From the NCBI GenBank assembly GCA_016218725.1, contig JACRDB010000139.1, positions 115,022 through 179,021 of the forward strand: a stretch of DNA of 64,000 nucleotides. The letters are read 5' to 3'. The position numbers were made by a program, and so were the translations under genes. Under the pieces are notes generated by a model, which saw only the letters and a program-made list of their open reading frames with translations, did no database searches and was not told where the DNA came from. This document shows positions 49,677-57,359 of the stretch, piece by piece. The first letter of the stretch is position 1, and every line of letters starts with the position of its first letter. The stretch comes from Deltaproteobacteria bacterium (GTDB lineage: Bacteria; Myxococcota_A; Polyangia; Polyangiales; Ga0077539).

Positions 49677-52600
49677 CTACGGCCCACCGCCCTCCAGGGC
49701 CTCGCGGGCCAGCGTCCGTACGGACTCGTCCGGGTCCCGGTCCCTCACGGCCTGGAGGGCCTCACGCACCGCGGGGTCCGCCCCGCGCCCCCGGAGGCCC
49801 CTCACGGCCGCCTCGCGGACATACGCATAGTCGTCCCCGAGGGCCGCCAGGAGCGCGCTCCGGGCCGTGGGGTGGGGGCTGTGCCCGAGGGCCCCCACCG
49901 CGGCCACCCGGAGCCTCCAGGGCGTGGCGGGCGTGCAGCGGCCGGTGAGGGTCCGGAGCAGGGCCTCGTCGGCGTTGGCGGCCCTACCGGCCAGGGCGCG
50001 CAGGGCCGCCTCGGCGGTGGCCAGGTCGGGGTCCGCCGCGGCCCTCGCCAAAGCCTCGGTGGTGGAAGGCTCGTCCAGGCCCTCCAGCACGGCCACCAGG
50101 CGCCTGCGGACAGCAGGGTCCCCGACGCCCACCAGGGACGCCAGGGACGGCGCCGCCGCCCGCAGGATGACCCCCCGGGCGCTCCGGGCAGCCTCCGAGG
50201 AGCCCACCTCCCCGGCGCTCGCCAGGGGGCTCACCGCGCCACCTTCGAGGGCGTCCAGGAGTACCCCCAGGGACTCCTGCAGGGTAAGCGCGCTCCGGGC
50301 GCTCCCGGCGAGGGTCTCCGCGAAGCGCACCAGGGCCTCGGTCCCCACCAGGGGAGGCCCGTCGGCCGGATCCAGCGCCGCCAGGAGGAGCGCCCTCGGG
50401 GAAGAGCCAAAGGCCGGGTCCGTGAGGGCCCTGGGAGCCACCCTGGGAGCGCCCCCGGCGAGGGCCACCAGGGCCCGGGCGGTCACCCTTCGGACGATCC
50501 GGTCACCTGGGGCAAAAAGTCCCGGGGCAAGCTCGCGGGCGAGGGTGTCGGTGTTTGTGGGTGTGGCGCCGGAAGCGAGGGCGTCCACGGCGGCGGCGCG
50601 CAGGAGCGCGGGGCCGCGGAGGGAGGCTCGGAGGTGGGCGAGCGCGGTGGGGTCCGTGGTGCCTCGGAGGGCCCACGCGGCGGCGGCGCGGACGATGTCC
50701 TCGGAGGCGGTCAAGCCTGCCAGGAGGGCGGCGCGGGCCCTGGGGTCTCGCTGCCCGGCGAGGGACAGGAGGGCCATGGCGCGCACGTCGGGGAGCTCCG
50801 CGCGGGTGGCCCGGAGCGTGGCCTGGAGCGCCGCGGGGGTGCGCATGCGCCCGAGGCCGTAGGTGGCCAGCGTGGCCAGGACCCCGTCCTGGGAGTTCTG
50901 CAAGGCCACGAGCCTGGGGATGGTCCTGGGGTCCGCGAGGGCCGCCGCGGCGCGCAGGGCCTCGCGGCGAAGCTCCGCCTCGCCGGTGCCTTCGGCCACG
51001 GTGAGGAGGGCCGCGGTGGCGTTGGGGTTGCCGAGGTACCCGAGGATGTCCAGGGCGATGTGCTGCTGGGCGGTGTCCGGGTCCCCGAGGGCGTCCAGGA
51101 GGGGCTTGAGGGCCCGGGTGCCGAGGCGCTGGAGGCTCTCGCGGGCGCGGGCGCTGACCTCTGGAGAGCCGTGGCGCAGCTCCGCGATGAGGGGCCTGCA
51201 CAGGGAGGCGTAGAGGTCCACCAGGAGCCTCCGGAGGACCACCCGGGTGGGGGCCGCCACGGTGGCGGCGAAGAGGTCCCGCTCCAGCTCCGGGGCCACC
51301 CCCGCGACGGGGGCCACCTGGATGGCCATGCGCCCGGCGCGGGCCACGAGCTCGTCGTCCGGCGCGAGGCGCACCACCCGGCGGTAGAGGGTCACGGCGT
51401 CGCGGGGCTCATCCCGGCCGAGGTACAGGTCCGCGAGCTCGAAGTACGTGGGGAAGAGCCGGTCGTTGAGCTCCAGGGCGCGCCGGAAGGAGGCCACGGC
51501 GTGGTCTGTGTCCCCGCGGGTGCGGTAGAGCTCCCCGAGGCGCAGGTGGGCCTGGGCGTCGTCGGGGTTGAGCTGCACGGCGTGGGCGGCGCTGTCTATG
51601 GCCTCCTCGTCGCGGTGCAGGGCCAGGGCGTGCTGGGCGATGCGCTGGTACCACTCCCGGGCGTGCGACGGGTCCGCGGCCACGAGCCTCCGGAGCACCT
51701 CGATGGCGCCGGACAGGTCCCCGCGCTGCACGCGCACGCGCTCCAGGGTGATCATGGTGGCCACATCACCGTGGTCCAGGGACACCAACCGGGCGAGCAC
51801 CTGCTCGGCCTCCTCGGTGCGGCGCAGCCGGAGGTACGCCTCGGCGAGGTCCCGGCCCGCCTCCAGGTCCGGGGGCTCCTGCTCGAAGCCGTGGGCCAGC
51901 GCCTGGGCCTGGGCGGCAAGGACCCCTTGGAGGTTCCAGAGGTTCACGATCCGGGCGCGGGCCTCGCGGCGCAGGTCTCGGTCGTTGCGGGCCAGCTCCA
52001 GCACCCGCCGCCAGGCCGCCACCGCGTCGGCGAAGGCCCGGTTCCTCTCCAGGAGCACCGCGAGGCCCTTGTGCAGCTCCAGGTCGTCGGGGTACGCGTG
52101 CAGGGCCTCGCGGTAGACGTCCACGCCCTCGGAGATCATCCCCTGGGCGGCGTACCACTCGGCCCTCGCGCACCAGTCCCGAGGGTCCCGGCTCCCCTCG
52201 GTCATCCGACGCACGAGCCCCAGGGCCCTCTCGCGGTCGCCCCGCTCCAGGTACCGATCCGCCAGCTCCCCCAGGGAGTCTGGCGAGGGGTCCTGCCGGG
52301 CGGCGATCTCCTGCTCGCGCACGGCGAGGTCCCGCTCGCCGAACTGCTCGTAGCGCAGCGCCAGGCGACGGTGCAGGTCGGGGTCGTTGCCGGCCCTCGC
52401 GCTGGCCTGGGCCAGGACCCTCAGGGCCTCCACCCGCTGCCCCCGGCGCATGAGCTCCTCGGCCAGGTCCAGCACGTAGTCCGGGTTCCTCGGGGCGATC
52501 GCCACGAGCCTCCGGCGCGCCGTCAGGAGCTCGTCCAGCCGCGCGAGCTGCGTCAGGAGCTGCACCAGACGTACATGTGCGTCAATGTCGGCAGGGCGCA

Positions 52601-53741
52601 GGGTGATGGCCCTTCGGAGCGCGGCGACGGCGGCGTCGCCGTGGCCGAGCTCGTCGTGGAGGCGCGCCAGGAGCATGGCGCGGTCGAAGTCTCCGGCCCC
52701 GGCGCGTTCGAGCTCGGCGACCCAGGCTTCCACGTCGTGGAGGCGCACGTGGGCCTCGCGCAGGAGGTCGTAGAGCTCTCTACGGACGCCGGCGTCGCCG
52801 CCCGCGAGGCCGAGGGCCCTCCGGAGCGTGGCGAGGCATGCGTCGAGCTGTCCGGCCTCCAACTGCGCGCGGGCGAGGTCCCGGAGGACGGGCGGCAGCA
52901 CGCGGTTGTCGCCCGTGAGGGCCCGGGCCACGGACTCGTACTCCGCGATGGCCTCCACGTAGCGCCTGCGGGCCAGGAGGGCCTCGGCCAGCTCCCTCCG
53001 GGCGGCGACGCTGGTGCGCTCCAGCCCGAGGAGCCGCTGGTGGTAGGCCCGGGCCCCGTCCAGGTCGTCGAGGCCCAGGGCCAGGTCCATGAGGGCCCGG
53101 AGGAGCTCGGCCTGGGCGTGGGGCTCGCTGGTGTGGGTGAGGGCCTGGTCGTAGGCGCTGCGGGCGTCGGCCCGGCGGTCCATGCGGGACAGGAGCTGGG
53201 CGCGGGCCCTGGGCCCCTGGGGGGAGCCGGGCGCCAGGGCCTCCGCGCGGGTGTACGCGGCCAGGGCGTCGTCCAGGCGCCCGGCGTCGCGGTAGAGGTG
53301 CCCCAGGAGGAGCGACGGCGAGGGGTTGTTCGGCGCGGCGGCGGCGCGCTGTTCCACGTCGGCCAGGAGCCGGTCGATGGACCCGTCGCGCTCGCGGGCG
53401 AGGCGCAGGAGCGCCGGGAGGGGCCCCTCGGAGTCCTCGGGGTTGCGCAGGACCGTCTCCAGGAGGTGGGCGATCATGCGCTCGCGGCGTTCATTGACAT
53501 TGGCCGCGGGGACCGGGATCCCGGGTGGGGGATTGGAGGGCGGTGTAGTGGGAGGTCGCACCGTCGGGGGGCGCACCCCGGGTGGGCGAGTGCCGGGAGG
53601 GCGACGCACGCCCGGGGGCCTCTGGGGCCGTTGGGGGCGCTGGGGGCCCACGTCCCAGTCCTGGGCGTGGGCGCGCTGGGCGTAGGCGAGGGGGGTGAGG
53701 CCCAGGACCAGGGCGAGGAGCGCGGGGCGCAGGCGGGGCAT
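49677..53741 (-). CDS. Giant secreted TPR/HEAT-repeat scaffold protein
   Basis: The product is 1354 aa from ATG 53741 (GTG 53744 adjacent). Signal peptide LLALVLGLTPLAYAQRAHAQ, then a short Pro/Arg stretch (RPPGVRPPTVRPPTTPP). TPR units run from ~90 to ~870 (SPSLLLGHLYRDAGRLDDALAAYTRAEALAP; AHLRLGELYRTRGDTDHAVASFRRALELN). HEAT-like units follow from ~880 to the end (ALDILGYLGNPNATAALLTVAEG; AYVREAAVRGLRGRGADPAVREAL). The two solenoids would form one very long periplasmic or surface scaffold. It directly follows the type III translocon cassette after 36 bp, and CATACT lies 7 nt before the ATG. Confidence 0.82.
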   Translation of the reverse strand: MPRLRPALLALVLGLTPLAYAQRAHAQDWDVGPQRPQRPQRPPGVRRPPGTRPPGVRPPTVRPPTTPPSNPPPGIPVPAANVNERRERMIAHLLETVLRNPEDSEGPLPALLRLARERDGSIDRLLADVEQRAAAAPNNPSPSLLLGHLYRDAGRLDDALAAYTRAEALAPGSPQGPRARAQLLSRMDRRADARSAYDQALTHTSEPHAQAELLRALMDLALGLDDLDGARAYHQRLLGLERTSVAARRELAEALLARRRYVEAIAEYESVARALTGDNRVLPPVLRDLARAQLEAGQLDACLATLRRALGLAGGDAGVRRELYDLLREAHVRLHDVEAWVAELERAGAGDFDRAMLLARLHDELGHGDAAVAALRRAITLRPADIDAHVRLVQLLTQLARLDELLTARRRLVAIAPRNPDYVLDLAEELMRRGQRVEALRVLAQASARAGNDPDLHRRLALRYEQFGERDLAVREQEIAARQDPSPDSLGELADRYLERGDRERALGLVRRMTEGSRDPRDWCARAEWYAAQGMISEGVDVYREALHAYPDDLELHKGLAVLLERNRAFADAVAAWRRVLELARNDRDLRREARARIVNLWNLQGVLAAQAQALAHGFEQEPPDLEAGRDLAEAYLRLRRTEEAEQVLARLVSLDHGDVATMITLERVRVQRGDLSGAIEVLRRLVAADPSHAREWYQRIAQHALALHRDEEAIDSAAHAVQLNPDDAQAHLRLGELYRTRGDTDHAVASFRRALELNDRLFPTYFELADLYLGRDEPRDAVTLYRRVVRLAPDDELVARAGRMAIQVAPVAGVAPELERDLFAATVAAPTRVVLRRLLVDLYASLCRPLIAELRHGSPEVSARARESLQRLGTRALKPLLDALGDPDTAQQHIALDILGYLGNPNATAALLTVAEGTGEAELRREALRAAAALADPRTIPRLVALQNSQDGVLATLATYGLGRMRTPAALQATLRATRAELPDVRAMALLSLAGQRDPRARAALLAGLTASEDIVRAAAAWALRGTTDPTALAHLRASLRGPALLRAAAVDALASGATPTNTDTLARELAPGLFAPGDRIVRRVTARALVALAGGAPRVAPRALTDPAFGSSPRALLLAALDPADGPPLVGTEALVRFAETLAGSARSALTLQESLGVLLDALEGGAVSPLASAGEVGSSEAARSARGVILRAAAPSLASLVGVGDPAVRRRLVAVLEGLDEPSTTEALARAAADPDLATAEAALRALAGRAANADEALLRTLTGRCTPATPWRLRVAAVGALGHSPHPTARSALLAALGDDYAYVREAAVRGLRGRGADPAVREALQAVRDRDPDESVRTLAREALEGGGP

Positions 53742-53748
53742 CACCCGG

Positions 53749-53754
53749 AGTATG
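53749..53754 (-). promoter_or_regulatory. -10-like element before the TPR/HEAT gene
   Basis: On the minus strand CATACT ends 7 nt before ATG 53741, within the 36-bp gap after the SseD-like gene. It implies that the scaffold gene may have its own leaderless transcript. No -35 is recognisable. Confidence 0.35.
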
Positions 53755-53777
53755 ACGGATGAACGCCCCGGTGGGGG

Positions 53778-54317
53778 TTACGCCCGCCAGAGGGTGGCGG
53801 TAGCGTGGCGGGTGTTCTCCAGGGCGTCGAGGCGGTTGTCGATCCGCTCGGCGAGGTCCCCGGCCTCCTTGGCGGACTCCTGGGCCTGGCGGGACCGGTG
53901 CTCGGCGTCGGAGGCCCGCTGCTGGGCCTCTTCGGCGTTGGTCCCGTGATACTGCGCGACCCTGTTGGCCATCGCGGCGATGAGTTGTCCTCCCGCCTGG
54001 GAGAGGCTCGCCCCACCACCCCACCGCTGGTTGACGAGGGTGGCCTGGTCGTTGTCGCTGATGCCCATGGCGCGGGTGGTGCCCACGATGGTGAGCGTGC
54101 CCGACGCGATGCCTCCGACGCCCTGGGCGAGGCCGCCGACGAGGGCCCAGGTGGCCTGGCTGCGCATGCTCTCGACGCGCTCGCGGAGGTGGCTCTGCTG
54201 TTGCTGGTGGGCGTCGTCGGCGGCGTCGCGACGGTCGCCTCGCTCCTGCTGGAGCTCGTCCTGGAGCATGGCCAGGAGCGTCTCGGGGCTCACGGAACCG
54301 ATGTTGGAGATGGTCAT
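53778..54317 (-). CDS. sctB: Type III secretion minor translocator, SctB (SseD/YopD)-like
   Basis: The product is 179 aa. ATG 54317 follows AAGGA. Layout: helical N-terminus (PETLLAMLQDELQQERGDRRD), a Gln/His/Arg-rich segment, and one hydrophobic Gly-rich helix (~57-79, WALVGGLAQGVGGIASGTLTIVG). A hydrophilic stretch and a C-terminal coiled coil (~140-177, RASDAEHRSRQAQESAKEAG, RIDNRLDALEN) follow. Single-helix plus coiled coil is the plan of SctB translocators. Its place directly after an SctE-like gene, as sseD follows sseC, supports the call. Sequence alone is too divergent for certainty. Confidence 0.62.
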   Translation of the reverse strand: MTISNIGSVSPETLLAMLQDELQQERGDRRDAADDAHQQQQSHLRERVESMRSQATWALVGGLAQGVGGIASGTLTIVGTTRAMGISDNDQATLVNQRWGGGASLSQAGGQLIAAMANRVAQYHGTNAEEAQQRASDAEHRSRQAQESAKEAGDLAERIDNRLDALENTRHATATLWRA

Positions 54318-54331
54318 GGTGGTAGGTCCTT

Positions 54332-55264
54332 TCAGGCTCGGAGGGTGATCATGCGGGAGCGGTGCTCGGCCTGGTCGAGGCGCGCGGCGCGGCCCTGCAG
54401 CGCGTGGCGGTCTTCCATGGCATCCTGGAGCGAGACGAGCACCTGCTCGATGAGGTGCGTGGCGTGGTCCCTGGCGCGCGAGGCGTCCGCGGCGTCGGCC
54501 TGGGCGAGGGTGCCCTGGTGCTGGGACACCGCGGAGCCGATGCCCGCGGTGCCCTGGGTGAGCTGGCTGCCGCCGCTGACGAGGTTCGTGACCTGCGAGA
54601 GCACCGCGCCGGTGCGGGAGAGGGACCCCGCGGTGCCGAACAGGGACGCCCCGCCGGACAGGAGTGCCGAGGCGATGCTCACCCCGACCAGGACGAGGCC
54701 GAGCTCCCCTGGGATGTGCACCCCGCAGGCATGGACGATGTCCACCGCGAGGGAGCTGGTGGCGCTCACCAGGGCCGTGATGGACGCGATGAGCGTGAGG
54801 GTGGACGCCCCGCCGGTGCAGGCCAGCGCCAGCGCCGAGCCCGCGATCGCGGCGCCGAGGCCGATGTACTTCGCCACGGTGCCGATCTTGTCCCAGAAGG
54901 ACTTGTTCCCCTCGGCGTCGGCGGCCTCGCGGAGGCTCTGCTCCTGGGCGGCGCTGGCGGCCTCGCGGGCCTGCCGCTGGCTCTCCAGGTTGGACTCCTG
55001 GACCTCCTGGCTGGCGTCCAGGATGGCCGTGGCCGCCGCCCGGAGCATCCCCTGCGGGCTCACCCCCGCGAGGCGCGCGGAGAAGTGCGCCGCGACGGCG
55101 TCGGCGAAGGCCTGCACCCTCGCGGGCGAGGAGGCCCCCGGAGAGGCCTCCGGGAGCGGCGGGAGGGCCTCGGCCTCGGAGCCCGCGGGCGCGCTCCGTC
55201 GCGCCGCCGGAGAGGGACTCCCGGAGGGTGTCGTGCGGGTGTGTCCCACGCGCTCGCCGCTCAC
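54332..55264 (-). CDS. sctE: Type III secretion major translocator, SctE (SseC/IpaB)-like
   Basis: The product is 310 aa. GTG 55264 overlaps the chaperone stop (GTGA). The N-terminal ~50 residues are Pro/Ser-rich as in secreted substrates, and a coiled coil spans ~75-118 (DASQEVQESNLESQRQAREA). The IpaB/SseC core is GNKSFWDKIGTVAKYIGLGAAI (119-140), leading into hydrophobic helices ~131-168 (ALALACTGGASTLTLIASITALVSA) and ~187-208 (GELGLVLVGVSIASALLSGGAS). A hydrophilic helical C-terminus follows. FWDKIG followed by two hydrophobic helices is characteristic of pore-forming translocators that insert into host membranes. Confidence 0.75.
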   Translation of the reverse strand: MSGERVGHTRTTPSGSPSPAARRSAPAGSEAEALPPLPEASPGASSPARVQAFADAVAAHFSARLAGVSPQGMLRAAATAILDASQEVQESNLESQRQAREAASAAQEQSLREAADAEGNKSFWDKIGTVAKYIGLGAAIAGSALALACTGGASTLTLIASITALVSATSSLAVDIVHACGVHIPGELGLVLVGVSIASALLSGGASLFGTAGSLSRTGAVLSQVTNLVSGGSQLTQGTAGIGSAVSQHQGTLAQADAADASRARDHATHLIEQVLVSLQDAMEDRHALQGRAARLDQAEHRSRMITLRA

Positions 55265-55653
55265 GACCGGGCCTCGCCGTGGGCGAGCTCCGGGGCGTGG
55301 CTCCAGGCGCGCTCGATGGCGTCGGCGCTGCGGAGGTCCCCGACGTGACGGAAGCACCGCACGGCGGCGGCGGCGGCCTCGCCCTGACCGGCATCCAGGG
55401 CCAGGGCCAGGAGGTCCAGGTTGGCGGCCTCGCGGACCCGCCCTCGGGCCTGGCGCACGGCGCCGAGGAGGAGCCACGCCCGCGGGTCCGAGGGGCACAC
55501 GAGCGCGAAGGCGTGGGCGAAGCTCTCGGCCCCGGCGGGGTCTCCGCCGAGGAGGCGCTCACGCCCCTCGGCGTAGAGGCCCTCGGCGTGCTGGGCCGTG
55601 AGCTGCGGCAGCGGGGGGGCTGCGGCGGGGGGCTGGTGTCCGGTGAGCTTCAC
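55261..55653 (-). CDS. Type III secretion class II chaperone, SycD/LcrH/SscA-like
   Basis: The product is 130 aa from GTG 55653, seven bases past the SseB-like stop. Residues ~22-118 show three TPR-like repeats with the SycD landmarks: LYAEGRERLLGGDPAGAESFAHAFALV, DPRAWLLLGAVRQARGRVREAANLDLLALALD and AAVRCFRHVGDLRSADAIERAW. These correspond to the D-x-x-A/F-x-x-G-L-G-A-x-R-Q and C-x-x-x-x-G-D-x-x-x-A positions. Such chaperones hold the hydrophobic translocators before export. Its stop overlaps the sctE start, the usual partner arrangement. Confidence 0.8.
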   Translation of the reverse strand: MKLTGHQPPAAAPPLPQLTAQHAEGLYAEGRERLLGGDPAGAESFAHAFALVCPSDPRAWLLLGAVRQARGRVREAANLDLLALALDAGQGEAAAAAVRCFRHVGDLRSADAIERAWSHAPELAHGEARS

Positions 55654-55660
55654 GGCGCCC

Positions 55661-56290
55661 TCACTTGATGTTCCGGATGGCGGCCATGGCGCTCTCGTGC
55701 TCCGAGCTCATGAGCTGCGAGATGGTGTTCATCGCCTCGCTGCGGTGGTTCATGAGCGACTGGAGCGTGCGGCCGTCGTTCTGGAGGGCGTTGTTGATGG
55801 ACTCCAGGCGACCCTCGGCCTGGCGGACGGCGGCCTCCAACTGGGCCTTTCCGACGCCCGTGGAGCGTGTGGGCTCACTGCCGTCGGAGGGGCGGGGATT
55901 CATGGAGTGCGACCCATCGGGCTCCCGCCCGATGCTCGCCAGGAGCGCCCGGCCCTCCGCGGAGCGAGGGTCGATGTTGTACTTCGCGCAGTCCGCCAGG
56001 AGTAGCGCGGGGGTGCGCGCGGCGTCGTCGAGGCGCCCGTCCGCTCGGGTCACGGCGCTGTTGACGCTCCGCAGGAAATTGAGCTCGTTGCGAGCTTGAT
56101 TGGCGGCGTCCATGTGCCCCTGCATATGGGCCTGGATGTCCCGCAGGTCGTCACTGATGCTGCCGAGTGAGCGGCGGAGGGCCGCCATCACGGTGTTCAC
56201 CGAGCTCGCCGCGAGGCCTCGGATGCCTCCGAGGGGCTCTCCGGTGTTGACGTAGGAACGGCGGGTGGAGTCAATCGGGGGTGTTGCCAT
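55661..56290 (-). CDS. Type III secretion filament/tip protein, EspA/SseB-like
   Basis: The product is 209 aa. ATG 56290 with GGAGA upstream. It is hydrophilic and largely helical. Notable segments are MAALRRSLGSISDDLRDIQAHM, ADCAKYNIDPRSAEGRALL (compare the short loop segment in SseB/EspA) and a C-terminal coiled coil, KAQLEAAVRQAEGRLESINNALQNDGRTLQSLMNHRSEAMNTISQLM (positions ~148-195). The coiled coil shows the A-L-x-N-D....L-M spacing of SseB. There is no signal peptide and no cysteine-rich region. Position before the class II chaperone matches sseB before sscA. The assignment rests on both resemblance and order. Confidence 0.6.
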   Translation of the reverse strand: MATPPIDSTRRSYVNTGEPLGGIRGLAASSVNTVMAALRRSLGSISDDLRDIQAHMQGHMDAANQARNELNFLRSVNSAVTRADGRLDDAARTPALLLADCAKYNIDPRSAEGRALLASIGREPDGSHSMNPRPSDGSEPTRSTGVGKAQLEAAVRQAEGRLESINNALQNDGRTLQSLMNHRSEAMNTISQLMSSEHESAMAAIRNIK

Positions 56291-56313
56291 GGTGGTTCTC
56301 CTTCTCGATGGGT

Positions 56314-56577
56314 TCAGGCGCGGAGCGCGGCGCAGGGGAGGGGCTTCACCGCGGACGGCGCCATGCGCCGCGGGGCCTCGTCGAGCATCGCCAGCAGCGC
56401 GCGGGCGCTGGCCAGGTCCTCGGGGTCGCTCAGGGCCCCGGCGCGCTCCAGGTCCTCCAGGGCCCGGCGCAGCGCGGCGTCCTGGCGCCGGCGCTCCCTC
56501 TTCGCGTCGTCCATGGCGCCGCGGACGGCCTCCAGGAAGGCCTCCTCTCGCGTCGCGCGCGTCGGTCTCTTGTCCAT
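56314..56577 (-). CDS. Small coiled-coil protein in SseA (filament chaperone) position
   Basis: The product is 87 aa from ATG 56577, with GGGAG at suitable spacing; the longer frame to 56613 is less likely. The centre is a charged helix (REEAFLEAVRGAMDDAKRERRRQ, AALRRALEDLERAGA) followed by a second helix (DLASARALLAMLDEAP). Size, coiled-coil character and position immediately before the EspA/SseB-like gene match SseA, the SseB chaperone. Sequence similarity is not demonstrable by eye. It is the first gene of the five-gene cassette. Confidence 0.5.
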   Translation of the reverse strand: MDKRPTRATREEAFLEAVRGAMDDAKRERRRQDAALRRALEDLERAGALSDPEDLASARALLAMLDEAPRRMAPSAVKPLPCAALRA

Positions 56578-56650
56578 CGGGTCGCTCCCGGCGAGGCGTG
56601 GCTTGCCTCGCACGGGGAGGTGATCGCGCCGGGCGGGGAGACGGTTGCGT

Positions 56651-56704
56651 GGATTTGTATTTTTTTTCGGCGCCCCCCCACTGGGGGAGCCACAGGGGCC
56701 CCGG
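56651..56704 (-). promoter_or_regulatory. AT-rich spot and GC hairpin upstream of translocon cassette
   Basis: Between the cdnL stop and the cassette lies, on the minus strand, a strong hairpin (GCTCCCCC / GGGGGGGC, loop AGT) followed by eight A residues and TACAAAT. It cannot be a U-tract terminator for this strand. The A-tract with TACAAA could be an UP-like/-10 region for the cassette. It is one of the few AT-rich spots in the window. Confidence 0.35.
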
Positions 56705-57208
56705 TCAGCTCGCCAGGGTGAACATGGACTCGATCTGCCGCTCGACCTCGGCCTCGTTGGTGTGCCGGGCCAGGGCGAGCTCCCGCAGGAGCAGGCTCCG
56801 GGCCTGGTCCATGAGCCTGCGCTCGCCGTAGGACAGGTCCTTCTCGTGCCGGAGCTTGATCCGCAGGAGGTCCCGGAGCACCTTGGCCACCTCCACCGGC
56901 GAGCCCGATTTGATCATCTCGTTGTAGGCCCGCTGCCGGCGGTTCCAGGGCCCGCTCCCCACGGCCTTCTCCTCCGAGCGGAAGACCTCCAGCACCGTCT
57001 CCGCCTCCGGGGCGCTCATCACCCCGCGGAGCCCCACGCTCTCCGTGGCCTGCGTGGGGACCATCACCTTCATCCCCGAGTCCAGGATCTTCAAGACGTA
57101 GAACACGCCCAGGCTGCCCGCGATCTCTCTCTTCTCGATAGCCGTCACCTCGCCCACCCCGTGCGCGGGGTGGACGGCCTTGTCTCCGATGCGGAAGGTC
57201 GTCAGCAT
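56705..57208 (-). CDS. cdnL: CdnL/CarD-family RNA polymerase-binding regulator
   Basis: The product is 167 aa, normal for CdnL. ATG 57208 follows AGGAGAG. The N-terminal RNAP-interaction (Tudor-like) domain has FRIGDKAVHPAHGVGEVTAIEKREIAG, VLKILDSGMKVMVP and ESVGLRGVM. The C-terminal helical DNA-contacting domain includes WNRRQRAYNEMIKSGSPVEVAKVLRDL and LSYGERRLMDQARSLLLRELALA. CdnL stabilises open complexes at rRNA and other growth promoters and is essential in Myxococcus. It has the best promoter in the window and is not obviously tied to the translocon genes downstream. Confidence 0.95.
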   Translation of the reverse strand: MLTTFRIGDKAVHPAHGVGEVTAIEKREIAGSLGVFYVLKILDSGMKVMVPTQATESVGLRGVMSAPEAETVLEVFRSEEKAVGSGPWNRRQRAYNEMIKSGSPVEVAKVLRDLLRIKLRHEKDLSYGERRLMDQARSLLLRELALARHTNEAEVERQIESMFTLAS

Positions 57209-57330
57209 TACGTTCTCTCCTGACCGCGAGGCGCCGCCAGGGGCCCTCCGCGGTGATGCGTCCCGCCCGCTTCCCCCCGGCGTTGGAAATTCTCCCGGCG
57301 CCGGTCCAAGGATACGCTGCGGCACATCAT

Positions 57331-57359
57331 TGTATAACACGTCCGTCGCGCCGCGTCAA
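57331..57359 (-). promoter_or_regulatory. Strong sigma-70-type promoter of cdnL
   Basis: On the minus strand TTGACG (57359-57354), 17 nt, TATACA (57336-57331), nearly consensus. The start would be near 57324, leaving a ~115-nt leader. The -35 overlaps the stop codon of the upstream lipoprotein gene. Confidence 0.75.

Noticed and set aside
46912..49830. A 972-residue plus-strand frame
   Set aside because: Antisense to the second NGCE-repeat protein and part of the esterase; the apparent repeats are the reverse image of the real ones.
49176..53762. A 1528-residue open frame on the plus strand
   Set aside because: It is antisense to the TPR/HEAT gene and the Cys-rich gene. Its translation is Gly/Arg/Pro/His-biased with no domain, signal or repeat.
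56641..56704. Intrinsic terminator after cdnL
   Set aside because: The hairpin is strong, but on the cdnL strand it is followed by A residues, not U residues, so it does not fit a rho-independent terminator.
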